Shown here in pieces: positions 41,506 to 51,106 of a DNA stretch of 64,000 nt (positions are counted from its first letter, which is position 1; the number at the start of each line of letters is the position of its first letter). The notes beneath the pieces are model-generated. The model saw only the letters and a list, made by a program, of their open reading frames with translations. It did not search any database and was not told where the DNA came from. A program made the position numbers and the translations under genes. The DNA lies in NCBI RefSeq assembly GCF_015062615.1, contig NZ_SUUH01000002.1, positions 372,001 to 436,000 on the forward strand, read 5' to 3'. This stretch comes from Denitrobacterium detoxificans. Lineage in GTDB: Bacteria; Actinomycetota; Coriobacteriia; Coriobacteriales; Eggerthellaceae.

Positions 41506-43815
41506 TTGGTTTGGGGCATGATAGCGTTTTTGGTTATTTCATTCGCAATGATTGCGGCTATTCTCGCGTGCGCGCGTATAGCCCATCGTTCCGTGCGCCC
41601 TATTTCCTACGACATGGAGCGTCTGCTTGGGTATGTGCTGTTGCCCGTTCTGGGCGATGTCATCATGGTCATGGCGCCCAGCGAGCCTTTGGCGATGTTT
41701 GGTGCCCTGCTGTTCTTCGCGGGCACTGACTGGATGCTCCTGGAGCTGGTTAACTTCATTGCCGTGTATTGCTCCAGCCAGTTTCGCGGCACCATCTGGG
41801 CATTTCTGTTTGCAGCAATGGCCACGGTGGACACGGTGGCCATTCTTTCCAACATTTTCACGGGTATCGTGTTCAGATTCGAGCCTACCGCGTTCATACC
41901 GTGGATGGGCTCATTCATTCTTATTCCCCAGCCGTGGCTTCTCGTGCATCAATGCATCACGCTGCTCATGTTCTTGGCGGCCGTGATTTTGCTGCTTGGC
42001 AAGGCCATCTCGGTTCCTGCGGTCTACTCCGAGCGCTATGTGGTCATGCTCATAGCCGTGTTAGCGTCGGTTGGCACTGACATCTATTACCTTTCCACCG
42101 ATACGCCGCTTGGTTTTTCGTTCGTTGCCTACACCATCTGCGCGTTGCTGGGATTCTTCTTCGCCATCGTCTATAAGCCCTTTTTCGTGATCGACCGCTT
42201 GCTTTCGCGTGTGGTCTCGGAATTCGGTGAGGTCATCGCCGTGTTTGACGGCGATGCGAATTGCTTGTTTGTGAACGATGCGGCACACGAGCAGTTCGGC
42301 TTGGATCAGAATGACCTGCATTCCGGCAACGCCCTCTTTGCGCGTTTCCTAGGTGAGGGTAGTTCGTATGTGGTCGAGCACGAGCGCGATGCCTACGATA
42401 GCCTGAATGGCGTTCAACGGTATTTCCGCGTGAGCTATCGCGTCATCGCCGACAAGAAGCAGCGGGTCGTGGGTGGGTATCTTATCGTGTATGACCAGAC
42501 GGAATACGAGGAGAGTCTGATAGAGGAGCGCAAGGCTACCGAGGAAGCCCAGTTCCGCGCCGACCACGATAGCCTGACGGGCTTGTATCGCAAGCACAAG
42601 TTCTGCGAGGAGGTCGAGCGGCTACTTAAGGAAAATCCCAACGTGAATTACGCCATCGCCGTTTCGAACGTCAAGGACTTCAGCCTCATCAACGATATCT
42701 ACGGCTCGCGGGAGGGCGACGATCTGCTCGTGCGCATTGCCACCGCCTTGCGCGAGAAAGCCAACCCGGGAACGCTGTACGCGCGACTTGCCTCCGACCA
42801 TTTCGCAGTGTGCTTCGATCGCGACCGCGTTTCCTATCGGATGTTTATCGACTTGCCCGACCAGGTTGCATACGTCAACGCCGACCGCCTGTTCCCCGTG
42901 GTCGTGCATGTGGGCCTGTACGAGGTGGCCGACCGTTCGCTTTCCGTGCCCATCATGATCGACCGCGCCATGCGCGCTGCCAAGTCCATTGGCTCGGAAT
43001 ACGCGCACGAGCGGCGTCTGGCCATCTACGACGACGCCATGCGCGACGAATTGCTGTGGTCGAAGAAGGTCATCGGCGCGTTCGACCGCGCCATGAGCGA
43101 GCACCAGATCCGACCGTACGTGCAGCCCCAGGTGGATGCCGACGGCGTCGTGAGGGGAGGCGAGGCGCTTGCGCGGTGGATTCACCCGGAGTGGGGCGAG
43201 CTGCGTCCCGACAAGTTCATCCCCATCTTCGAGCGCAATGGCATGATCGTGCAGCTCGACAAGCACATTTGGGAAGAGGCGTGCCGCATCCTGCGCGATT
43301 GGTCGAACCGCGGCATCAACAAGTACGTGGCCGTGAACATCTCGCCGCGCGACTTCTTCTTCATCGACGTGGCCCAGACATTCATCGACCTCGTGGAGGC
43401 GTATGGCGTGAAGCCGCATGCACTGCATTTGGAAATTACCGAGGCCGTTGTGATGGAAAAGGGCGTTGCCACCATGTCTGCCTTGGATCGCCTGCGCAAG
43501 GCGGGATTCGTGGTAGAGATGGACGACTTTGGCAGCGGCTACTCTTCGCTGGGCATGCTGAAGGACATGCCCGTCGACGTGCTGAAGATTGACATGGCGT
43601 TTCTCTCTCGCGCGAAGGACCCCGAACGAGCGCGCAAGATCCTGGAAAGCGTCATTGCACTTTCCGAGAGCCTGGGCATGCCCTGCATCGTCGAGGGCGT
43701 GGAAACGTCCGAGCAATATGATGTGCTTCGCAGCATGGGATGCGGGCTTTTCCAGGGATACTATTTCGCTCGGCCCATGCCGTTCCCCGATTTCGAGAAG
43801 AAATACCTCGATTAA
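41506..43815 (+). CDS. 7TM sensor with PAS, degenerate GGDEF and intact EAL domain
   Basis: This 769-residue membrane protein has an N-terminal seven-helix module like the 7TM region of histidine kinases (residues 1-220), a PAS domain (about 235-345), a GGDEF domain (about 355-505) and an EAL domain (about 515-765). The GGDEF signature reads ASDHF, so cyclase activity should be lost. The EAL domain keeps EALARW, NISPRDF, LEITEAVV, DDFGSGYSS, LKIDMAF and EGVET, so cyclic-di-GMP phosphodiesterase activity is expected. TTG 41506, with GGCGGAAG upstream, or ATG 41518 is the start. A shorter soluble paralogue follows. Confidence 0.92.
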   Translation: MVWGMIAFLVISFAMIAAILACARIAHRSVRPISYDMERLLGYVLLPVLGDVIMVMAPSEPLAMFGALLFFAGTDWMLLELVNFIAVYCSSQFRGTIWAFLFAAMATVDTVAILSNIFTGIVFRFEPTAFIPWMGSFILIPQPWLLVHQCITLLMFLAAVILLLGKAISVPAVYSERYVVMLIAVLASVGTDIYYLSTDTPLGFSFVAYTICALLGFFFAIVYKPFFVIDRLLSRVVSEFGEVIAVFDGDANCLFVNDAAHEQFGLDQNDLHSGNALFARFLGEGSSYVVEHERDAYDSLNGVQRYFRVSYRVIADKKQRVVGGYLIVYDQTEYEESLIEERKATEEAQFRADHDSLTGLYRKHKFCEEVERLLKENPNVNYAIAVSNVKDFSLINDIYGSREGDDLLVRIATALREKANPGTLYARLASDHFAVCFDRDRVSYRMFIDLPDQVAYVNADRLFPVVVHVGLYEVADRSLSVPIMIDRAMRAAKSIGSEYAHERRLAIYDDAMRDELLWSKKVIGAFDRAMSEHQIRPYVQPQVDADGVVRGGEALARWIHPEWGELRPDKFIPIFERNGMIVQLDKHIWEEACRILRDWSNRGINKYVAVNISPRDFFFIDVAQTFIDLVEAYGVKPHALHLEITEAVVMEKGVATMSALDRLRKAGFVVEMDDFGSGYSSLGMLKDMPVDVLKIDMAFLSRAKDPERARKILESVIALSESLGMPCIVEGVETSEQYDVLRSMGCGLFQGYYFARPMPFPDFEKKYLD

Positions 43816-43914
43816 GCTATTTCATTTCCGATATGTAGTAAAATTCATTTTCACCAAATGGTCAGCATCGAATGCGCCCTAAATGCCCCCTACGCCATTG
43901 GTCGGAGTTGATTC

Positions 43915-45300
43915 ATGAGCAAATTGAGCAGTGTCTCCTTGTCGGCAGGCATTCGCCGTTCTGTGTCTCATTCCGTCACCTCTACGCGCGTAAAGGTCAA
44001 GAAGCATCTTCTCGAGCGTTTGGATGCCGACACACTCTATGGTTCCACGCACGACGAGCTTACGGGCTTGTATAACAGGCGAATGTTCTGCGCGAAAGCG
44101 CGCGAATTGCTCGATGCCAATCCAGACGAGCACTATTGCCTGCTCGTGTCGAACGTGCACGACTTCAAAATGGTCAACGACGTGTATGGGCGAAACGGGG
44201 GAGATAAACTCCTTATGCGCATAGCCACGGCCTTGCGTTTCTACAAGACCGACGGCATGGTCTATGGCCGTGTGGGCGCCGACAAGTTTTGCGCCCTTAT
44301 TCGTGAAGACGATTTCGACCGAGATATGCTCGAGGCCTCCACGAATCACATTATCAGGCTCGATAGGAACACGTACTATCCCATCTTGGTTCACATTGGC
44401 GTATATGTCGTTGAGGATAAGTCGCTGCCGGTTGAAACCATGATCGATCGCGCGCATATGGCCATCGATGGCTGCGGCTCGAATGCCAATCGGCGCGTGC
44501 GCATCTTCGACAACAGCGTGCGCGAGAAGCGCGTGTGGACGCATTCCATTATCGGCTCGCTCGAGGACGCGCTTCATGGCGGCGATATCATGCCGTACCT
44601 TCAGCCCCAGGTAGACGAAGCAGGCACTATCCTTGGCGCCGAATTGCTCGTCCGTTGGAATCATCGCGATCGTGGCTTCCTTCCGCCTTCCGAATTCGTT
44701 CCCGTTCTGGAATACAGTGGCCTCATTACGAAGGTAGACGACCTCATGTGGGAACAGGCCTGCCGTATGCTGGGCGTATGGCAGATGCAGGGAAGGAACG
44801 ACCTAACGCTTTCGGTGAATATCTCGGCGAAGGACTTCCTGTTCACTGACGTGCGCAAGCGCTTGGTGAGCTTGGTGAATCGCTATGGCGTCGACCCGTC
44901 GCGCCTGCGCTTGGAGATCACGGAAACGGCTATGATGACCGACATCGACAGCCGCCTGCTCGATATCAAGGGGCTGCAGGCTGAGGGCTTCGTGGTGGAA
45001 ATGGATGATTTCGGCAGCGCGTATTCGTCGCTCAACATGCTGCGCGAGATTCCCGTGGACGTGCTGAAGATCGACATGCTGTTCCTGCGCGAGGCCACCG
45101 AGCACGAACGCGCTCGCATCATTCTGCAGTCGGTCATCGACCTTTCGCGCAAGCTGCACATCAGCGCCATCACGGAAGGCGTGGAAACGCTCGAGCAGTT
45201 CGAGATGCTCAAGCAGATGGGATGCAAGATGTTCCAGGGTTTCTACTTCGCAAAGCCCATGCCCGTGTCCAACTTCGAGATTTTGTGCGGGCTTGCGTAG
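43915..45300 (+). CDS. Soluble degenerate GGDEF plus EAL phosphodiesterase
   Basis: This 461-residue protein has a GGDEF domain (about residues 40-195, signature replaced by GADKF) and an EAL domain (about 205-460) with ELLVRW, NISAKDF, LEITETAMM, DDFGSAYSS, LKIDMLF and EGVETLEQF. The metal and catalytic residues look intact, so it should degrade cyclic-di-GMP. There is no membrane segment. ATG 43915 has GGAG upstream. It is a paralogue of the preceding gene, 99 bases away on the same strand, probably from tandem duplication. Confidence 0.92.
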   Translation: MSKLSSVSLSAGIRRSVSHSVTSTRVKVKKHLLERLDADTLYGSTHDELTGLYNRRMFCAKARELLDANPDEHYCLLVSNVHDFKMVNDVYGRNGGDKLLMRIATALRFYKTDGMVYGRVGADKFCALIREDDFDRDMLEASTNHIIRLDRNTYYPILVHIGVYVVEDKSLPVETMIDRAHMAIDGCGSNANRRVRIFDNSVREKRVWTHSIIGSLEDALHGGDIMPYLQPQVDEAGTILGAELLVRWNHRDRGFLPPSEFVPVLEYSGLITKVDDLMWEQACRMLGVWQMQGRNDLTLSVNISAKDFLFTDVRKRLVSLVNRYGVDPSRLRLEITETAMMTDIDSRLLDIKGLQAEGFVVEMDDFGSAYSSLNMLREIPVDVLKIDMLFLREATEHERARIILQSVIDLSRKLHISAITEGVETLEQFEMLKQMGCKMFQGFYFAKPMPVSNFEILCGLA

Positions 45301-45306
45301 TTGCCG

Positions 45307-46212
45307 TTATTCCACGGTGATGGCGCCCTGTAGCTTCGTTTCGCGATAGCCTTCGTAATTCGTGTCGTTAATCTGCACGTGCGCGTGATTCCCCGGATCG
45401 TCCTCGCTCGTGTATTCGCTGAGCTGGACTCCGCTGATGCTGCTGATGTCGCGCACGTAGGAAATCTGCGTGGTTCCCGCTACTACCTTGTCGCCCGCCT
45501 TCACTAGGGGGTCGGTGGTGTGGATGACCACCACGTCGAGCTCGGGGTGCCCTTCGGGCTGGATGTGAATCTCGATGTCGGTGAGCTGCTCGAAGAGCTG
45601 GTATTCCGTGACGAGCACGACGGTTCCCGTAACGGGGGCGTAGACGGGCGTTCCCGCCACGGCGCCCGAGTCGATGGACGTGTCGATGTTGGTGGATGCG
45701 GTTGTGCGCCACGCGTGCACGGTGTCGGCGTCGACCCAGGTACCGCTATTCTGCGCATGGTTCACGCGTAGGTAGTGCTCGTTGTAGGCGGTTTCGCCGT
45801 CGGCCTTCGGAAGCTCGGTGTACATTTGCAGCGCGTATGCGTACGAGGCCTGGTGGAATATGACGGCGGTAAGGTCGGCCGTGCGGATGGGGCAGTAGAT
45901 GGGAATGTCGTCGTATGCCGCCACTTGATAGGTAGCGGGCGTGGTGGCCTCGGCCTGGCTTTCGGTGCTGCCGCCCGAGGCGTTCGCGTTCGAGGTGGCC
46001 GTGGTACTGTTGCTGGTTTCGGTTGCCTGCGTGCTGCTGGATTTCTGCTGCGCCGCTTGGATGCGCGCGACGTTGGGCAGGGCCCAGAAGTAGATGGCGC
46101 TTCCTGCCGCAGCCAGGGCGACGAGCAGTGCGAGGGCGATTGCGATGCCCTTGCCAATGCGCTTTCCAGTGTGCTTTTCCGGCTTGATTGGTTGTTTAGC
46201 GTGCTTTGCCAA
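45307..46212 (-). CDS. Membrane-anchored M23-like protein with altered first metal ligand
   Basis: This 301-residue protein has a basic N-terminus, one membrane helix (about residues 21-46), a Ser/Thr/Ala-rich linker (about 55-95) and an extracellular domain whose end resembles M23 peptidases: GTPVYAPVTGTVVLVTEY and the HAHVQI motif (normally HLHFEI). At the first zinc motif, normally HxGxD, the sequence reads DTSID, so the usual His is Asp. It may be inactive, like several M23 activator proteins. The start is a TTG at 46212; there is no internal ATG before the membrane helix. It converges with the EAL gene, six bases apart. Confidence 0.78.
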   Translation of the reverse strand: MAKHAKQPIKPEKHTGKRIGKGIAIALALLVALAAAGSAIYFWALPNVARIQAAQQKSSSTQATETSNSTTATSNANASGGSTESQAEATTPATYQVAAYDDIPIYCPIRTADLTAVIFHQASYAYALQMYTELPKADGETAYNEHYLRVNHAQNSGTWVDADTVHAWRTTASTNIDTSIDSGAVAGTPVYAPVTGTVVLVTEYQLFEQLTDIEIHIQPEGHPELDVVVIHTTDPLVKAGDKVVAGTTQISYVRDISSISGVQLSEYTSEDDPGNHAHVQINDTNYEGYRETKLQGAITVE

Positions 46213-46362
46213 TGCCTGCTCTTACGTGCTTGTTTTGTAAGGTCAACGGCATTTTATCATTAGGCAGCTACGCTTTGGTAACAATGGTTTTCCGATATCC
46301 GCGAGCGGTTTTCCATTAGGTAGAGTTGCCGTGGAAGGTATACCCGACGAGAGCTGGTTTCC

Positions 46363-46971
46363 ATGATTGCCGAAGTAAGCTACGAAACGGTTGCGAGCGA
46401 AAAGCGCACGCAACGTCAGGCGCTCATCGATCGCCGTGATGCGCTCGATCCCGTCAGCCGAGCTGCCATCGATGCGGAAATTGCGCAACGGCTTTTCCAG
46501 CAGCCCGAATTCATGATCGCTCGCACGGTCTTCTCCTTCTATTCCGTGGGCAGCGAAGTCGACACACACGTCATCATCGAGCGTGCGCTTTCTCTGGGGA
46601 AGATGGTCGCCCTTCCGCGTTGCGTTCCCGGTTCGCGCACCATGGAGTGGTACGCCATCGATTCGCTCGAAGGCCTTGTTCCCTCTTCGTATGGCATTCC
46701 CGAGCCCGCTCCCGTTGTGGGGCGTCTGGTCGATCCCGCTTCTTGCGTCGATTCTCTTTGCATCGTGCCGGGCCTTGCGTTCGACACACGAGGCTATCGC
46801 CTGGGTTATGGCGGTGGCTATTACGACATCTTCCTGTCCACGTTCCCCGGCTTTGCCCTGGGTCTGTGTCGCGAAAGCCATATGGCATCCGAAAGCATCG
46901 CCCGCGAGAGCTTCGATCGCCCCGTGTCGGCGGTGCTCACCGAAGCGCGCATGATCCGCGCAAGCTGGTAG
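46363..46971 (+). CDS. 5-formyltetrahydrofolate cyclo-ligase
   Basis: This 202-residue enzyme converts 5-formyl-THF to 5,10-methenyl-THF with ATP. It has KRTQRQALIDRRDAL at the N-terminus, YSVGSEVDTHVII, and the C-terminal signature LAFDTRGYRLGYGGGYYD that binds the nucleotide and folate. Length is normal. It stands alone and is followed by a bidirectional hairpin terminator. Confidence 0.95.
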   Translation: MIAEVSYETVASEKRTQRQALIDRRDALDPVSRAAIDAEIAQRLFQQPEFMIARTVFSFYSVGSEVDTHVIIERALSLGKMVALPRCVPGSRTMEWYAIDSLEGLVPSSYGIPEPAPVVGRLVDPASCVDSLCIVPGLAFDTRGYRLGYGGGYYDIFLSTFPGFALGLCRESHMASESIARESFDRPVSAVLTEARMIRASW

Positions 46972-46999
46972 CATCGAAGCACGAATACCATGCAATGAA

Positions 47000-47030
47000 A
47001 AGGGCGACTGCAAACGCAGTCGCCCTTCTG
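47000..47030. terminator. Bidirectional terminator between cyclo-ligase and Fic-like genes
   Basis: AAGGGCGACTGC and GCAGTCGCCCTT pair perfectly around an AAAC loop, with an A-run upstream that is a T-run on the minus strand. It can serve both convergent genes. Confidence 0.85.
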
Positions 47031-47046
47031 CGTGATGGGGAATGGT

Positions 47047-48006
47047 TTACCTGCGCTTGTAGCGCGTGGCGCGGGCTGCGCCTATCTTGCGGATGGCCCC
47101 TTCGTCCTGCATCTTCTGCAGGATGCGTTCGACGGTCTTCTGGCTCATGGACGGGTTCGCGTCCATGATGGCGCGCTTGGTAACGGGTTCTTCGATCTGG
47201 TCGAAGTAGGCGCGGATGCGCGCTTCGTTGCTTACGCGCTTGCCCATGCGCTGCAGGTATTCGGTCTGCGTTTCGTAGCACGCCAGCAGCGTTTCCAGCA
47301 TGCGAATGGCGTACGTTTCGTCGCCCGCATGCTCCTTGCTCTTCTTCGCGGCATTGCCGAGCTTGCGCTTGTTGCTTTCTAGCGCGACGTCGAGCGAGAC
47401 ATGCAGGCCAACCGTGTAGCCTTCCTGGCACAGCAGCAGCAGGAGCAGCAGGTTGGCGCACGACGTGTTGTAGCGGTCGAAGGGGGCAATGCTGGTGAAG
47501 GCACGATAGAACACGAAGATGCTCTGCATGGGGATGCCGTCCTTCGAGCGCTTCGCAGCCTGGTATTCGCGGCAGAGGTCGCGGATTGCCGCGGGAGTTT
47601 CTGTTTCGTCCTTCCATTCGCCGGTGTCTTCCGCCTTCTCGTACCAGAGCATGTCGCGATGGAGCTGCTGGATGGTGCCCGGGGAAAGGCGGATGGAGGC
47701 GTAGCGTTGTTCGATGAGGCCCCAGACGTAGAGATAGCCCATGGCGAATCTCTCGGCGGGGGATTGCGGTTCGGCTTCTTCGCGCGCCAGGCAGCGCAGG
47801 CGCGTGTCGCCGATGGTCATGCCCTCCATGCGCGTGGCGGCAAGGGCGCTCTGGAACATGGTTGCCTCGCGGTAGTCGTCGAGTGCTTCGGGGTTACGCG
47901 CGCATGCGAGCTCCTCGGCGCCGCGGTGCTCGTGGATGGTGCAGAGCTTGAGCAGGATGGCGGGAGAGAAGGCGATACCTTCGGGTTGTTGCGTTACGCT
48001 GTCCAT
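47047..48006 (-). CDS. Fic-fold protein with degenerate active site and C-terminal winged helix
   Basis: This 319-residue protein has a Fic/DOC-like helical core. An inhibitory-helix-like segment (AATRMEGMTI, residues about 56-65) corresponds to the (S/T)xxxE(G/N) motif of self-inhibited Fic proteins. The catalytic loop, normally HPFxxGNGR, reads APFDRYNTS (about residues 173-181), so the catalytic His and the anion-binding GNGR are lost. The C-terminal 60 residues look like a winged helix (TKRAIMDANPSMSQKTVERILQKM). AMP transfer is therefore unlikely; a DNA-binding or regulatory role is possible. ATG 48006 follows GGAG. Confidence 0.8.
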   Translation of the reverse strand: MDSVTQQPEGIAFSPAILLKLCTIHEHRGAEELACARNPEALDDYREATMFQSALAATRMEGMTIGDTRLRCLAREEAEPQSPAERFAMGYLYVWGLIEQRYASIRLSPGTIQQLHRDMLWYEKAEDTGEWKDETETPAAIRDLCREYQAAKRSKDGIPMQSIFVFYRAFTSIAPFDRYNTSCANLLLLLLLCQEGYTVGLHVSLDVALESNKRKLGNAAKKSKEHAGDETYAIRMLETLLACYETQTEYLQRMGKRVSNEARIRAYFDQIEEPVTKRAIMDANPSMSQKTVERILQKMQDEGAIRKIGAARATRYKRR

Positions 48007-48089
48007 TGCATTCTCCTCAACTCTTTAATTATGACTAGGAAACTAGAACTACACCAAGACTAACAAAACGACTAGGGTATAAACGTAAT

Positions 48090-48815
48090 CTATGCATAAT
48101 CTACCTTGATGCTGCAGGCGATATCGTCGGTATCCTTACGCACTTCAATGCAGGCGCCCGCTTCGTCTTGGTGCGTGAATACGCGCAGCGTTTCGTCCTT
48201 GCGAACCTCGTGTCGGAAGTCGGCCTGGAACGCAACGATGGGGCGCCCCATCGTATCGTCGAGCGCGTCGATGGCGTATGTGGCGTAGCGCGCGTTGTTT
48301 ACGTGAGCGTTCACGTCTACGTCGGTGCGTCCTGGCGTGATGGTGCGCGCGCATAACGCTTGAGCGGGAAGAGGCTTTAGCTTCCGGATGCGCCCCTCGA
48401 TGGCCCGGTCTTCGCTGAAGTCGTTCGATCCTTCGTAGATATCGGCTACCGAAACGAACGAACGCTCTTTCGCGTCCATGACGACCCATTCCGAAGCTGC
48501 GGAGAGCAGCAGGTTGCCATCTTGGTCATGTATGGTCCAATCGCGGTGAAACGAGAAGCGCGAGGGGGAGTGCGGCCACGTGCGCACCGAGACCACGGAA
48601 TGGCGCTTGGGCTCTTGGTGCACCACGTACTTCATGCGCACGATTGCCCAGAATACGCCCTTGTCATGCATGGCGTTATATCCAATGCCCATGTCTTCCG
48701 CCTGCACGGTGGCAAGGTCCTGCAGGATGTCGAGCACGGCGGCTGGATGCAGATGGCCGAAGCGGTCGAAATCGGTGAGTCGCAGGCGATAATTCAGGGT
48801 CATTCCAATAGGCAT
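48090..48815 (-). CDS. Acyl-ACP thioesterase (FatA-like, double hotdog)
   Basis: This 241-residue protein has two hotdog folds. The first has RLTDFDRFGHLHPAAVLDILQD and VFWAIVRMKYVV; the second has RTDVDVNAHVNNARYATYAIDAL, which carries the Asn-His catalytic pair of FatA/FatB thioesterases. It releases fatty acids from acyl carrier protein. The start at 48815 is preferred over the far upstream 48998 because AGGAGA lies nine bases before it and homology begins immediately. Confidence 0.9.
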   Translation of the reverse strand: MPIGMTLNYRLRLTDFDRFGHLHPAAVLDILQDLATVQAEDMGIGYNAMHDKGVFWAIVRMKYVVHQEPKRHSVVSVRTWPHSPSRFSFHRDWTIHDQDGNLLLSAASEWVVMDAKERSFVSVADIYEGSNDFSEDRAIEGRIRKLKPLPAQALCARTITPGRTDVDVNAHVNNARYATYAIDALDDTMGRPIVAFQADFRHEVRKDETLRVFTHQDEAGACIEVRKDTDDIACSIKVDYA

Positions 48816-49080
48816 GTAGAGCGTTCTCCTTCTTTCCGCTTGCCGATTTGGACAAATGCCAAATGGCTGTGTGAGCTGTGAAATATATTTTAGCCACTTT
48901 TCTAGAACTGAACAAGTTTTACGATTTTTGTGCATAGTGTGATACTTATGTGGTCTGAAAAGGGTCATTATCTGCTCAAACGAGGAATTTCTACCCATGC
49001 CTTTCGCATGCTGTTGTAAAGTGAGAGCTCACGTAATTACGACTGGTGGCGCGGCGTTCGCGCAATGTGAAAGGCACTGA

Positions 49081-51093
49081 ATGACTCTGGTTAGAAGGCT
49101 CTTAGCAACGGTTGCATTCGCGGCTTTGTTCGCTGCTTCCGTTTTCGCAACTGGGCAGGCGTATGCCCAGGATGGCCTTTCGGTGAGTGGTGCCGATTCC
49201 TATGTCACGCAGGGCTCCGTGCCCGTTCTTTCCGTTTCCGGTACTGCGGGCGATGTCTTATATGTCGAAGCCGTTTGCGATGGCAAGACCGTCGTGAGCC
49301 ACCTGAAGCAGACGCTCGTTTCCAGCGAAGAAGCGGGAATCGTGGATCTTGATATCGAATCGTACGAGTCTTCGTATACGGTTCGCGCTTATGCCGATCG
49401 CGAACAGACGCAGCTGCTGTACGAGGGAACCACATATCCCGTATACGCCACGTTCGATGGTGGCGAGCCGCAGCTTATTGCGCTGCGCACCCTTTCCGAT
49501 TCCGAAGCGCGCGTGTTTACGCCCCAGGAGAGTATGTACGTCGATGGCGTTTCGTATCGCCTTGCGCGTACCGCTTCTGGCCAGGTGAAGGTGAACACGG
49601 CGAGTGGTGCTCTGGAATACGCCTACGAGTCGTATTCCGTGCAGGGTTCCGTAGATGGCTCCATTAGCTATGTGGATGCCGAGACGGGCGAGACGGTTGC
49701 CACGCAGGGCATCGTGGGCATTCAGTCGGGCGAGACGCGTACCGTTTCCGTTCCCTCGGCCATTGTGGGTGACGATGGTTCGGTCTATCGCGTCATCTTC
49801 TTTGGCAGCGCGGTTTCCGCTTCCAATCCCGGTCAGCGCGACTTCGTGGTTTCGTGCCGCAAGATTGCCGAGGCAGGCGAGTTTCTGGGCGGCTACTACG
49901 TTGCCACCATCAATCTGGTCGATGCGGGCACGAAGGCCGTATTGGCGTCCGACTACGTGACCGTCACGGGCTCGTACGCCTATACCGCGCCTCAGGTTAT
50001 GTATCTGCAATCGCAGGATGCCTCGGTTTCGTATGCGTTTGCCGGCGGCGATGCTGCAACGTCGGCGAAGCTCACCGACAACGTGCTCATGCTTGATGCA
50101 CAGCTGGATGGGGTTACCACGGGTTCGGCCACGTACACTCTCTACTACCAGCAGCAGGAATCCGATGCCGGGTCGGTGCAGGTTACCTTCAACCTCATAG
50201 ACTCCTCGAAGCGCACGAGCGATGATTCTCGCGTGCTGGGCCAGCAAACCGCTATTGCCTACAAGGGCGGGGAAGCGGTCGAGCCCCCGTCGAGCTATAC
50301 CGCCAGCGACGGCACGACGTATGCGCTTGCGGGAAGCGTTTCCCTGTATGCCTACACCTACGATTCGGGCGAGAACCCCGTTGTTGACGTCTACTATCTG
50401 CCCGATGGCTACGTGACACCAAGCGAGTACCAGGTTACGGTGAACTACGTCAACGTCATCGATGGCTCCGTCATTTGCAGCAAGGAATACACGTCGAGTC
50501 TCGGCGATGAGGAAAACTTGGAAATCACGACCGAGGCGTCCTTTACGCAGGACGGCTCGGAATGGATTCGTCTCGACGGGCAGGAAGATCCCATCAGCCA
50601 CAACTTCTTCTCGATGCAGACGACGTATACGGTCTACTATCGCAACGCTAACGACGCGCTGTCTGCGGGCACTGTCGTGAATCGTCTGCGCGTGCAGTAC
50701 GACGCGGGCTCTGGCTCCGGTGGATCTGCGTCGGCTTCCTCGGTTACCTCTTCTATCGGCTCGGCCGATGAGAGTGGCCAGCTTTCCAGCGCAAACAACT
50801 ACAACGTTATTTCGGGCGCATCTGGTTCGCTCATTACTAACGAAGAGGGGAATGATAGCGAGTCCGAGCGCATTGAAGAGGACGCCTCGCCGCTCGCCTC
50901 TGGCGCCCAGGCGGACGTCTTCACCACGATTACCGAATACGCGCCCTTTGGCGCAGGCATAGCCATTGGTCTTGCGATCATCGTCGCGTTTCTGCTGCTG
51001 CTCGCCAGGGCGCGCAGGAAGGGCGACGACGATGATGACGACGGCCCCAGCGGCGGGTCTCCGGCGCTCGCCTCTTCTGGGCAGGTGGCATAG
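49081..51093 (+). CDS. Secreted, membrane-anchored repeat protein of the pilus-like locus
   Basis: This 670-residue protein has a signal peptide (residues 1-29, cleavage after AYA), a first beta domain, and about four MucBP-like repeats (starting near 192, 280, 362 and 456; for example SISYVDAETGETV and VTVNYVNVIDGSVICSKEY). A Ser/Gly-rich stalk, one membrane helix (FGAGIAIGLAIIVAFLLLL) and an acidic cytoplasmic tail (DDDDDD) follow. There is no LPxTG motif, so it is held by the helix. ATG 49081 follows AAAGG. It is the first gene of a four-gene run with a pilin-like gene, sortase and giant repeat protein. Confidence 0.85.
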   Translation: MTLVRRLLATVAFAALFAASVFATGQAYAQDGLSVSGADSYVTQGSVPVLSVSGTAGDVLYVEAVCDGKTVVSHLKQTLVSSEEAGIVDLDIESYESSYTVRAYADREQTQLLYEGTTYPVYATFDGGEPQLIALRTLSDSEARVFTPQESMYVDGVSYRLARTASGQVKVNTASGALEYAYESYSVQGSVDGSISYVDAETGETVATQGIVGIQSGETRTVSVPSAIVGDDGSVYRVIFFGSAVSASNPGQRDFVVSCRKIAEAGEFLGGYYVATINLVDAGTKAVLASDYVTVTGSYAYTAPQVMYLQSQDASVSYAFAGGDAATSAKLTDNVLMLDAQLDGVTTGSATYTLYYQQQESDAGSVQVTFNLIDSSKRTSDDSRVLGQQTAIAYKGGEAVEPPSSYTASDGTTYALAGSVSLYAYTYDSGENPVVDVYYLPDGYVTPSEYQVTVNYVNVIDGSVICSKEYTSSLGDEENLEITTEASFTQDGSEWIRLDGQEDPISHNFFSMQTTYTVYYRNANDALSAGTVVNRLRVQYDAGSGSGGSASASSVTSSIGSADESGQLSSANNYNVISGASGSLITNEEGNDSESERIEEDASPLASGAQADVFTTITEYAPFGAGIAIGLAIIVAFLLLLARARRKGDDDDDDGPSGGSPALASSGQVA

Positions 51094-51106
51094 GATGGAG
51101 CAGCAG

